Below the pieces are notes generated by a model. It made no database searches, was not told the origin of the DNA, and saw only the letters and a list, made by a program, of their open reading frames with translations. This document shows, one piece after another, positions 55,413 to 64,000 of a DNA stretch of 64,000 bases. Origin of the DNA: Gliomastix tumulicola (lineage: Eukaryota; Ascomycota; Sordariomycetes; Hypocreales; Bionectriaceae). A program made the translations under genes and the position numbers. The DNA is taken from positions 1,922,001-1,986,000 of the forward strand of contig BCHX01000001.1 of assembly GCA_001599755.1 (NCBI GenBank), written 5' to 3'. Positions within the stretch are counted from its first letter, which is position 1, and each line of letters starts with the position of its first letter.

Positions 55413-56993
55413 ATGGCGTCCCCAAAGAGACCCCGTCTCTCCCTCAAGATCGGCACCTCCGTGGGCCCGTCATCCGGCACGTCGTCGGGCCACTCCAGGA
55501 ACAATAGACTGCCCGTCGACCCCAGAGATCCCACAGCCCTCAACACGCTCTCCAACGTCTACGTGACGACCATCGAGCGGTCCGCGCAGGCCCAGAGGGA
55601 CCGCGAGCCCCTGACGGCCATCAACACCCTGCAGGCCTTCAGCCTCGCCACGCCCGTCGAGGGGCCCGACCACCCCAAGCACCGGGCCATGACGCCCCAT
55701 CACGGCGGGCCGCAGCAGCAGCACTACTACCCGGAGACGCCCCTGACGGCGCAGTCCATGTCGCCGCGGCCGGGGCTGGGAGGTATGGACGTCCGGTATC
55801 CCAGCACCATGACGGCCACGCCGCCGCTGTCCGGGACGATGGACTCGAGGGAGTCCAAGGTGTTCACCTTCTCGTCGGCCGACATCGCGTCCACGACGCC
55901 GACGGCCCCCGTGCCCTCTGCTGCCGCCGCTGCTGCTGCTGTTGCTGTCGCTGCTGCCTCTTCCTTCCCCTCCGTCTCCTCCCCGCGCGTCGTCGGCCGG
56001 CAGCAGGGGGGAGCTGAGATGAGGCAGCCTCAGAGGCTGCATGTCGGGACGCACTTCTCTGCGGGCCAGAGCCTCAAGCCGCCGTACACGCCGTCCCAGG
56101 CCCGTCACAGCATCCTGCGGAACTCGCCGCTGCCCCCGCGCACGGCCATCATCCCGCCTTCTCCGAGGAGACAGTCCCAGCGGCTGCTCGAGAAGGCGGC
56201 GAGGCGAGTCGGGTACAACAGTCCCATTGAGCAGGAGATCATCACGAACAAGTACACGCGGTCGCACATCGACCTCCTCTCCGAGGATGCGTCCCCCATG
56301 TCGCCGGGACCCATGTCTGCCGTCTCGGAAGACGATCCCCTCGATACCGCGCTGGCCTTCACCGCCAACGAGGTCCAGGACGGCGGGCAGACGCCCGGTC
56401 CCTTCGAGGTGGTCAGGAGAAGGGTGGCCGGCAGCGGCCCTGCGTCGCCGTCGTCGCCGATGGGCATCCGGAAGAAGAAGAGGAAGGAGAAGAAGCGCCG
56501 GTGGGTGTGGACCATTGGCCAGAACGAGGACGAGGATGACGAGGAGGTAGGCGGTGCCGTTGCCGCGCTGCGAGCCGAGGCGGCGCGGGAGGCCGAGGCC
56601 AAGGTCAAGGTCAAGGTCAAGGTCGCAGACGACGAGGCCAGGACGCCGATGGCACCAGTCCCGCAGATCACCTTTGACGAGATTCCCACGCCGAGCGTGG
56701 AGAGCGTGGGCTCATGCTCGTGGAGCGACTACCGTGACCCGGACGTCGACATGACAGACTGCAGCAGCGTCTACTCTGAGGACAGGGCAGAGGATAGAGG
56801 TAGTCTACATCCAAATGACGCCGATGTCGACATGAAGACTCCGACGGAGCCGAGGAGAGCAACCGAGGTGCTGCTGCCTGCAGAAAATAAGCGCGACACG
56901 CCTATACCTGAGCTCAACTCAAGACGAGACACCCCGGTACCCAACTCCAATAGGGACACCCCTGTCCCTTCCTTGTGTATGGATGTGGCATAG
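55413..56993 (+). CDS. Uncharacterised Ser/Pro-rich protein with DTPVP repeats
   Basis: Single-exon gene of 526 aa; function not recognised. The start MASPKRPRLSLKIG has a basic nuclear-type signal. Conserved-looking patches are PTALNTLSNVYVTTIER, PLTAINTLQAFSLATPV, YYPETPLTAQSMSP and YPSTMTATPPLSG. These are the S/T-P-rich style of phosphorylated regulatory proteins, and I recall them from Sordariomycete proteins with misleading enzyme names. The middle holds a poly-Ala/Val run (about 169-190). A short helical patch follows (RRQSQRLLEKAARRVGYNSPIEQEIITNKYTRSHIDLLSED), then a basic stretch RKKKRKEKKRRWVWTIG and an Ala/Lys/Val repeat (KVKVKVKV). The end carries a repeated RDTPVP unit. No transmembrane segment or catalytic motif. 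Likely a nuclear regulatory protein (inference). Confidence 0.8.
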   Translation: MASPKRPRLSLKIGTSVGPSSGTSSGHSRNNRLPVDPRDPTALNTLSNVYVTTIERSAQAQRDREPLTAINTLQAFSLATPVEGPDHPKHRAMTPHHGGPQQQHYYPETPLTAQSMSPRPGLGGMDVRYPSTMTATPPLSGTMDSRESKVFTFSSADIASTTPTAPVPSAAAAAAAVAVAAASSFPSVSSPRVVGRQQGGAEMRQPQRLHVGTHFSAGQSLKPPYTPSQARHSILRNSPLPPRTAIIPPSPRRQSQRLLEKAARRVGYNSPIEQEIITNKYTRSHIDLLSEDASPMSPGPMSAVSEDDPLDTALAFTANEVQDGGQTPGPFEVVRRRVAGSGPASPSSPMGIRKKKRKEKKRRWVWTIGQNEDEDDEEVGGAVAALRAEAAREAEAKVKVKVKVADDEARTPMAPVPQITFDEIPTPSVESVGSCSWSDYRDPDVDMTDCSSVYSEDRAEDRGSLHPNDADVDMKTPTEPRRATEVLLPAENKRDTPIPELNSRRDTPVPNSNRDTPVPSLCMDVA

Positions 56994-57284
56994 CACACTT
57001 GGAAGAAGCTGTCCCGGAGTGGCTGGGTGGTGTCTACACAAAGATCAAGGGACATATATACACCACCCCTTGGCCTCTTCTTGTTTCTATAGCCTAGTTT
57101 TGTTTCAGCATTGGGTTGTTTAACGTCCTGTAACGAATAATGAATCACATCTGGGGATCAAACTTCCCCTTCTCTCCCATGGCATTCTCTTTATAGCACC
57201 AAGCCTGATACACGTAGCGGGTTGAGACATACCACATGAAAACCTCGGTAGTATTCCAAACATACGATAGAGAATGACATGCCC

Positions 57285-57898
57285 TCAGCTCTCCACAGCC
57301 AGGGCCTTGACACCGACCACCCGGCCCTCCCAGAACGATATGATCCAGTACTCTATCCGCGTGGCGTCCACGGGCACCTTATACACCATGACGTCGTTCC
57401 CCTTGGTCGCGCGCTGCACGGCCTCGACCACGTCCGTGTACTGTCCCTTCCTGTCCCAGTCCATCGGCGTGAGGATCTCGATGTCGGCGTGGCTCGGGTC
57501 CCAGTGCCCGATGAGCTCGGCAAACTCGACTAAAGGCCCACCGACCGTCAGTCAGCATATGGCAATCTAACTACCCAANNGGNNNGGGGGGGGGGGGGGG
57601 GCAAAGAGGGAGAAGAGAAAAAGGGTTCACCTTCATCGGGCAGGCTGTCCTCGCCCTTGACCTTGAGCGACACGCCCACGAACGGCTCGTCCGCGTCGCT
57701 GACGTAGAAGGCGTCCTGCGTCACGTCCCGGATCACCTTGGGCAGCTCGGCCCCGTCGTCATCGGTCGTCTTGAAGGTGTGCTTGCCGCTGGTCTTCTGC
57801 GTGGTGGTGTTTGCATTGCCGCTGCCGCTGCCGCTGCCGCCTGAGACGTCCTCGTTTGCCTTGTTGAGGAAGGACATGTAGTCTTCGTCGCTGGCCAT
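57285..57898 (-). CDS. Uncharacterised conserved fungal protein
   Basis: Function not recognised. Two exons (57898-57631, 57529-57285) give 170 aa. The first starts MASDEDYMSFLNKANED, then has a short GSGSGSG linker (CGG/CAG repeat at about 57818-57842). A patch LPKVIRDVTQDAFYVSDADEPF, then VGVSLKVKGEDSLPDE follows. After the intron: VEFAELIGHWDPSHADIEIL, TPMDWDRKGQYTDVVEAVQRA, RIEYWIISFWEGRVVGVKAL. The pattern of short beta strands suggests a single alpha/beta fold. The intron (57530-57630) contains the only ambiguous bases of the window and a G homopolymer, so its true length is unknown; donor GTGAAC and acceptor TTTAG still join in phase. No targeting signal; cytosolic or nuclear. Confidence 0.8.
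57579..57601. other. Ambiguous bases next to a G homopolymer
   Basis: N at 57579-57580 and 57583-57585 adjoin a run of 16 G (57586-57601). All lie within the intron of the 57285-57898 gene. This looks like a sequencing failure over a homopolymer. Confidence 0.95.
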
Positions 57899-58796
57899 CT
57901 TGAGTCGCGGCTGCGTCGAGCTGGATAGGAATCGAGGGCGTGTGGGCACGTGTGAGGATGGGTGTGCTCGTGAAAGTGGAAGTGGTGTGTGGTAGGAAGC
58001 GATCTTCGAGCTCGAGGTGGGAGGAGAGATGGTGGGGATTCGGATGCTGCTGGTGATTCTTGTCTGGATACTATTGCGGATAGAGGGCAGTCTCATATCT
58101 TCTTTTTTATTGACCCCTCCGTGGGGAACAGCTGGACCAAGGCAGAGGCGCTGTAATTAGCAGCAATGTTGGGCTTGAGCTGTGACGTGACTGGGCGCAG
58201 TAAGCTGAGCTCTCGAAATTCTACGTCATGCAAATCACCCCACTATGTCACGGCATGTTAGGCATGGACCGAATTGTCATGACAGAGTGACCCCGATCAG
58301 TGTGTAATGCGCTATCATTCGTCCTTTTTTAGGATGCATTTCAAAGTCGACCTACGAGAAGTAGCAGAAGGAAAGGATTGGTCCATGGCGCTACAAAGTG
58401 GTCAAGGGGCAGGCAGACAAGAGTGTCTGTATGTCACATCGATTGTCTAGTGAGGACTGAGCATCAGCCCAATCACGAACATGCCTGTGCATTGAACATA
58501 ACAGCAGGAGCATGCTTCAGGCCGCTCAGACCCAGCAGGCTGAAGAGAGGTCGTCCCTATTTGGCTTGTGACAGCGATACTACTTCACGCTTTCATGGCA
58601 TGGATTGATTTTTATGCTTTTTATTTTCGTCAGTCCCTTTATCCGGGCCTGTTGCTCGTAGTCCATTTCATTATGAAACCGTGATTTTATTTTTTGCTTT
58701 TCCCAGCACAAAAGAAACCGTGAACCGCTTGACACCGTTTGGCCCATGACCCAACCCAACATACACGACGGAAGAACTAACTCACGCACACACACT
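57899..58796. other. Intergenic region between uncharacterised gene and RPL3
   Basis: About 900 bp holding the promoter of the 57285-57898 gene and the RPL3 3' flank. No further gene is supported. Confidence 0.6.
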
Positions 58797-60279
58797 TTAC
58801 GCGGTGGGGAGGTCCTTCTTGAGAGTACCCTGGTACTGCTTCTTCTCGGCAGGGGTCTGGAAGGCACCGTGACCGAACTCGGACGAGGTGTCGATCCACT
58901 TGAGGCTGATCTTCTCCAGGGCCCTGCGCGAGGTGTGGGTGAACATGGACTTGCGGAGGGTGAGGACACGCTTCTTGACACCGGGGACGGAGCCCTTGAC
59001 CATGACGAAGTCGTTGTTGATCTCACCGTAGCGGACGAAGCCACCGAGGCTGTTGGGAGTTGAACGTTAGCAGAGCGCCCTGGAAAATTCACACAAAACA
59101 GAGACAAGGGGGTAAAAAAAAGAAAAACATACGGAGTGATGGTCTTCTTGGTGATATCGGTAGTGGTGGAGGCGTTGTCGTCGGCATCACCCTTACCAAT
59201 GCGGTAGATCTTGTGGTTGACCGACGTACGGTGGTGGTAACCCTGCTGACCGGCACGGGCGACCGTCCACTGGACGTGGGAAGGATGCCAGGCACCGATA
59301 CAGGCAACCTTGCGGAGACCCTTGTGCGTCTTGCGCGGGAGCTTCTTGGTGCCCCATCGGGCGGTGACACCGTTGAAGCCGTGACCCTTGGTGACGGCAA
59401 TGACGTCGATGACCTCGTCCTGCTCGAAGATGGAGTCGATGTCGACGGGCTTCTCGAAGAGGTCGCGGCCGAAGTCGACCTTGTCGGCGACGGAGCCGCC
59501 GTTGATCTGGACCTCCATGAGGTGGGCCTTCTTCTGCTTGAGGGGGGTCTTGCGGATCTGGGTGTGGGCGAGGACGCGGACGACGGTGCAGTACTTCTTG
59601 ATGCGCTCGAGCTCGCGGGTGACGGAGGCGCCGCTGTTCTCGGAGTGCTTCTTGGCGTACTTGGTGAAGGCCTTCTTCTTGGACTTGTACCAGTTCTTGT
59701 AGAAGCGGCGCTTGACCTCGTCGCTGAGATGCTCGGCCCAGACGGTGGTGAGCGAGCGGAGACCGCGGGGGGTTTCGATGTAGCCCACGAGACCAACAAC
59801 GATCATCTAAAAGATGTTAGCCATAGGCACAGAGCCAAGCGGGCTGCATTGTTCGTACAGGTGGGGTATCAACGATCGTGACGGCCTCGACGACCTCCTT
59901 CTTGTTGGCCTTGGCGCCGGGTCGGTCGAGGTCGCGGACGATCGTGGTCATGCCAGCCTTGTAGCCGAGCGCGGCCGTCAGGTGGACGGGCTTCTTGGGG
60001 TCATCCTTGGGGAACCTGCGCGAGGATGAAGAGAAAGATGTGTGTAAGCTCGTCTGCCCTCTCAAGAAAATCCTGTTCTTCCTCCCCTCCCCCCTCCCCC
60101 TTCGTGCGTGGCAGACTTACGACTTGACCTTTCCACGATGACGGGCGGCGCGCTTCCGAGGCAGGAATGCCAGGGAGCCGTGACGAGGAGCCTCAAACTT
60201 GCGGTGCTAGAGACACAGGATGTAAGCATGACTTTTGTGTGATCAATTGGTCGTTCTCGGGTCGTTTTCTTACACTCAT
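58797..60279 (-). CDS. RPL3: 60S ribosomal protein uL3
   Basis: Cytosolic large ribosomal subunit protein close to the peptidyl transferase centre. Five exons: 60279-60274 (6 nt, Met-Ser only), 60206-60121, 60015-59859, 59806-59133, 59049-58797, giving 391 aa, the usual length. The start MSHRKFEAPRHGSLAFLPRKR is the conserved N-terminal extension. KDDPKKPVHLTAALGYKAGMT and VVGLVGYIETPRGLRSL lead to the core. GWHPSHVQW is replaced here by the normal fungal GAWHPSHVQWTVARAGQQGYHHRTSVNHKIYRIG; the histidine in the W-finger region that is methylated in yeast (KGHGFNGVTARWG) is present. The exon-4/5 join completes ITP|LGGFVRYGEINNDFVMVKG. Intron-rich 5' half is typical of fungal ribosomal protein genes. 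Confidence 0.97.
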
Positions 60280-60959
60280 CTTGATGTACCTGGTGGTGAT
60301 GGGGTTAGTGGTTGGAAAGGAAGAATCAAGCGGCACACACCAGAAATGCTAGAAAAGGTTTCGATAATTTTTGTGCTCGAAATTTGTGGTTCTGTGCCCG
60401 GCCCCACTTCCCCGGTCCTCTTTACCCTCTGTGCCTGTGCCATCACGTGACCCAGTCGCCTGAGCTCGGTGGAGACGCAACCGGCCAAATCCGAGTCACA
60501 ACGTCGTTCAGGCAGAGGAGGTACACACGTGAAACAGTGAATTGCATGATATACTAGTAGATTTTCGCTTCTTTTTTGGCCATTTTTCTGGTTGACTATA
60601 GCTGACAAGAACTAGAGAAGTTTTATGCGCAGGCGACCAAGACAATAAAAAAAAACGAACTACCCAACTGTTTTGTGCATTCTTGAACAGGGACATCCAG
60701 TAGCAGATGGGGAAAATTTGTTGCCGTCCAACTCGTCCCTAGGCCCCCAGGCGTCGTGTCGTGTCCATCCTAGCATCCCTCCAGCACAAAAGAAAAACGA
60801 GAAAAAAGAGATAGTAATAAATAAAACACCCGGGCATGAGGCGCAGGACCCAAGCTTCAGGGATGAGATGATATACATAAGATCATAGGAATACTGAGCG
60901 TAAATCCTAAGTTACGCTCTTGAAAAGAACAAAACGGGCAAGATTATAGATACCATCTC
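60280..60959. other. RPL3 promoter and SSN6 3' flank
   Basis: 680 bp. The left part should be the RPL3 promoter (see the E-box entry); the right part is the SSN6 3' UTR, AT-rich. No other gene is seen. Confidence 0.6.
60444..60449. promoter_or_regulatory. CACGTG E-box upstream of RPL3
   Basis: CACGTG within CACGTGAC, about 165 bp upstream of the RPL3 ATG. CACGTG is a target of bHLH factors such as Cbf1 in ascomycetes. Its use here is inferred. Confidence 0.35.
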
Positions 60960-63900
60960 CTACTCAGCCTTCAAAGCTGGAGCAGAAGAGTTGCCATTGA
61001 CCCCGGCACTGGTTGGTGTGGACGTCTTGGCATCAGCCGAGGAGGCTCCAGGAGCCGATCCGTTGGTAATGGTGGCGGCCTTCTTGTCGTCTTCACCACT
61101 GTCGTCGTAATCCTCATCCACGTCCATTTTCCTGGCTGCCCGCTCGGGTTCGGTATTGGATGATGGTGGCGGCCGTGATGGTGCTGGCTGCTCAGCAGTT
61201 GGCGGACGCTCCTCCTTGGGCGTTGCGGCCCCATGGCTTTTATCTGAAGCAGCAGCCGGAGGTGCTTGCGGGCCGCCGGTGTGGATTTGAGGGGCAACCG
61301 AGTGAGTCGGCGGATGATGAGCAGCCTCCGAAGGATGGTAATTGTCATTAGCATGGCGGGTGTCATCCTGACGCTTCTGCTCTTCAGCGCGACGCTGGTC
61401 TTCCTGGCGCCTAATTTCAGACGAGTTGCGACGGAATTCGCGCTCGCGCTCACGAGGGGGCGTGGACAGTCGTCGGTGTCGCATATCATCGAGACGAGCG
61501 CGATTCTCCTCGCTGGCTTGCTTCTTGGCAGCTGGCTCTTCCTCCCATTCTCGCATGCGCTTAGGACCTGCAGATCCCGGACCTTCCTCTGTCCTGTGGG
61601 AAACATTATCGGCCAGAGAAGGAGGCGGCGGCGGTCCGTTCTCGGGCGCTCCCTGAGCAATATCCTGCTGATGGCTGTAGAGTGGTCCAGGCTGGTGCTG
61701 AGGATAGGCTGACTTGGGCGAAGGCATCCGATTGTCCAGAGGTGGCCGTCCATCGGGGCGTGGGCTGTTATTACCTCTGAACGGGGATGCTGCTGCTGCG
61801 GCGGCGGCGGCAGCGGCGGCGGTTGCGGCGGCATGGGCTTGATGAGAAGGTGCCGCTCCAGCATAGCTGGGGTTCAGAACTCGTCCCTCCATCTGGGAAG
61901 TCGCGGATGGTAGAGGCGGCGCTGGCGCATACTGGTGGGCAGGAGGAGGAGACGGGCCGCGACGCGGGGGTGGAGGAGCGCCTCGAGGAGCCTCATAAGC
62001 CGGTCGCATGGGCTGATCTTGCTGAGGTGTCGGCTGGCGTGCAAGCGGAGGGGCAGGAGGTCGGAATGACTCGCCACGGCTATCGTAGGGGTTTGGCGGC
62101 TGCGGCGGCGGGTTGACATTGGAAAGGTTTCTAGCCCAGTTCTCTCCTGGCCCTTGCGCACTATGCGGGGGAGGTCCGTTTGCAGGTTGAGCTTGCTGGG
62201 CCTGACCAGACCACGGTTGCCCACCAGGGCCAGAAGCCTGATACGCCTGCGGATGAACGTCCTGCGGAGCAGCAGGGGGTGGGCCGCCATTCGTCGAGCC
62301 AGACCGAAGCAGTTGCAGACGAGCTTTGATGTGAGGATTCGTTGGGTCCAGCTCAGCAGCTCTCTGGTAAGCATCTAAAGCATCGGTAATCTGGTTGTTG
62401 CACGACTCATACTAGGGAGACCAGTCAGTTCAATGTCCAAAGCAATGGCTCGTATCGAGGAGGAACTTACCAGAGTACCCAGGTCATACCACACCTCGGA
62501 GATGTAGGGATTGAGGCGGATAGCGCGCGAATACGCATCCAGGGCGTCGCGGTATTGGTTGATCTGGTAATAGAGCACACCGATCGAGCACCAGAATGTC
62601 GGATTCTTGCCATCCCGGTAAACAGCTTGTTGATAGGCTTCATACGCCTTGGGGTACTTCTGCTGCGACATGTAGCAGCGTCCCAGGAGATACCAACTCT
62701 GTGCGTCCGAGTTGTCTAGAGAAATATTATCAGCCTTGCGCGTCGCGTCAGCGCCGTGGAAGAGCAGATCATATCACATACCTGATGAGACAGACTTTTC
62801 AAGGTATTGAATAGCCCTCTCTTGGAACTCGAACGAGTTACTCTGCTGGTGATGAAGCCATCCCAGCTGCTGCAGGACTTTAGCATGCTGGGGTGTGTTG
62901 TCCAGCACTCGATTATAGGCATTCTTGGCGTTGTCAAACTATCACCATGTCAGAATCAACAGTCCCTCGGTTTGGGGGCTGCATGCCATTGCACTTACGT
63001 CCTTCTGCTGCTCGTGGACATGACCAATCTGGAACCATATGTCGTCTTGGGAGAGAGGCGCCGGTGGAGAGGTGACAATGAATTTGAAGCACTACCAAAA
63101 GTAGTCGTTAGAGATACGCCGGGCCAAAGGAGCAGCTTATTATGGTGCTCAACTTACCTCCAAACTCTGAGTGAACTTGGACTGCTGCTTGTAAATGATG
63201 CCAAGACGGAAGTAGATCTCATTGGCCTTCTCGAAATCAGGCTGGATCTGCATGACCTGGGAGAATGCCTCCTCGGCGTAGTCGTAGCTGCCGTAGCGAT
63301 CATACAAGATACCGATTCCATACCACAGCATCGGGTCCTACTCCAGGTCAGTAAGTCTGTTCTCGTTGGATGGTGCAGAGTAACACCATGTAACAGACCT
63401 TGGCATCTCTCAAGTTTACCAGTGCTTGCTGGTATGCATCGTAGGCTTTCTGGAGGTTCTCGGTCATCAAGTAGCAATGACCTAGCTTGGATATTAGCAA
63501 AGCGCGCGAGAGTGTTTATCCGTTCAGATATCCAACTCACCTAGATTGCCCCAAGCTTCGCCATTATGCTGGTCAAGGGTGGTAATGGCTCGGAAGAATT
63601 CGAGCGCTTTATCGTAAGCCTCGCGCCCCTTGAGCAGCATGCCGATCGCATTCATGGCGGCCGTGGAGTTGGGGTTCGCCTGAAGGGCGCGTTCGTAGGC
63701 GTGCATCGCCTCGTCAGGCACGCGGAGCAGCTCCGAGAAGCTTCCTAGGAGGGTTGTCAGCAGTCATGTCGATATGAGGCCGGGGTACAATGAGCAAGAC
63801 CTACCAATCTGGAGCCAGACCGCCTCGTTGACCTGGGCGATGGGATGCGACGCAGCAAAGTGGCCCGGCTGATGATGCCCCGGCGGCGGCTGCTGGGGTG

Positions 63901-63991
63901 GAGGGGCCTGGTGTTGCTGCGGATGCTGCTGTTGCTGCTGCTGTTGCTGCTGCAGCTGCATCATTGTGGGCGAGGGGTGGTGGTTTGCCAT
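60960..63991 (-). CDS. SSN6: Ssn6/Cyc8-type general transcriptional corepressor (TPR)
   Basis: Partner of Tup1 in global gene repression in the nucleus (SsnF in Aspergillus, RCM-1 in Neurospora). Eight exons join in phase: 63991-63805, 63744-63541, 63481-63399, 63337-63158, 63091-62999, 62938-62782, 62715-62471, 62411-60960, giving 866 aa. The N-terminus is Gln-rich (MMQLQQQQQQQQQHPQQHQ), then about ten TPR repeats at about 50-410 (EAMHAYERALQANPNSTAAM, AWGNLGHCYLMTENLQKAYD, LWYGIGILYDRYGSYDYAEE, AWYLLGRCYMSQQKYPKAYE type units). The C-terminal half is Pro/Gln/Ala-rich and disordered, with a KRMREWEEEPAAKK basic patch and an acidic MDVDEDYDDSGEDD end. Introns fall between or inside TPR units. 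The start codon is at the window edge, so the promoter is outside. Confidence 0.95.
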
Positions 63992-64000
63992 TGTTGCAGA

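Noticed and set aside
58580..58796. Read-through extension of RPL3 exon 4 down to 58580
   Set aside because: It comes from reading through the last intron; splicing at 59133/59049 gives the conserved uL3 end.

Overview
The window is nuclear DNA from a filamentous ascomycete (Pezizomycotina), most likely a Sordariomycete. The evidence is short GT..AG introns (about 50-110 nt) with CTRAY-type branch points, gene spacing of about 1 per 3 kb, a HET-domain gene, a fungal ADAM protease, and protein sequences typical of that class. No species can be named from sequence alone. I joined exons by hand, checking reading phase at every junction. Twenty protein-coding genes are supported, several with exons of 6-22 nt that an ORF list does not show.

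Layout. 0-6.6 kb: RFC1 (minus), mitochondrial uL16m (plus) and RFC5 (plus); two clamp-loader subunits flank one mitoribosomal gene. 8.6-11.1 kb: acetyl-CoA synthetase. 13.2-15.8 kb: a membrane-anchored ADAM metalloprotease. 16.4-18.4 kb: two small spliced genes on the minus strand, one a cysteine-free secreted protein and one an unknown conserved-looking protein. 19.3-21.9 kb: a LisH-WD40 protein of the TBL1/Sif2 type. 24.4-26.3 kb: HET-domain protein. 26.7-28.7 kb: the spliceosomal protein Snu66. 29.4-32.1 kb: a large one-pass membrane protein resembling yeast vacuolar Tag1. 33.0-35.5 kb: ornithine carbamoyltransferase and acetolactate synthase regulatory subunit, convergent. 36.5-38.5 kb: KHDC4-like KH RNA-binding protein. 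39.1-40.2 kb: TRAPPC13-like trafficking protein. 42.9-46.4 kb: DENN plus C1-like zinc finger protein. 47.3-49.5 kb: DUF726 hydrolase-fold protein with an RGG box. 52.2-54.0 kb: Y-family DNA polymerase iota. 55.4-57.9 kb: two uncharacterised proteins. 58.8-60.3 kb: ribosomal protein uL3. 61.0-64.0 kb: the Ssn6/Cyc8 corepressor, complete to its start codon nine bases from the window edge.

The content is mainly housekeeping: DNA replication and translesion synthesis, cytosolic and mitochondrial translation, amino acid and acetyl-CoA metabolism, splicing, trafficking and corepressors. Two regulatory patterns link genes. Both RFC promoters carry a close pair of ACGCG elements (MluI cell-cycle box type). 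Upstream of both the arginine gene and the branched-chain amino acid gene lies a Gcn4/CPC-1 type element. I see no biosynthetic cluster, transposon, CRISPR array or virus-derived sequence, and nothing that makes a convincing new multi-gene system. The most novel-looking items are the small secreted protein at 16.4-16.9 kb and the four-exon small protein at 17.7-18.4 kb.
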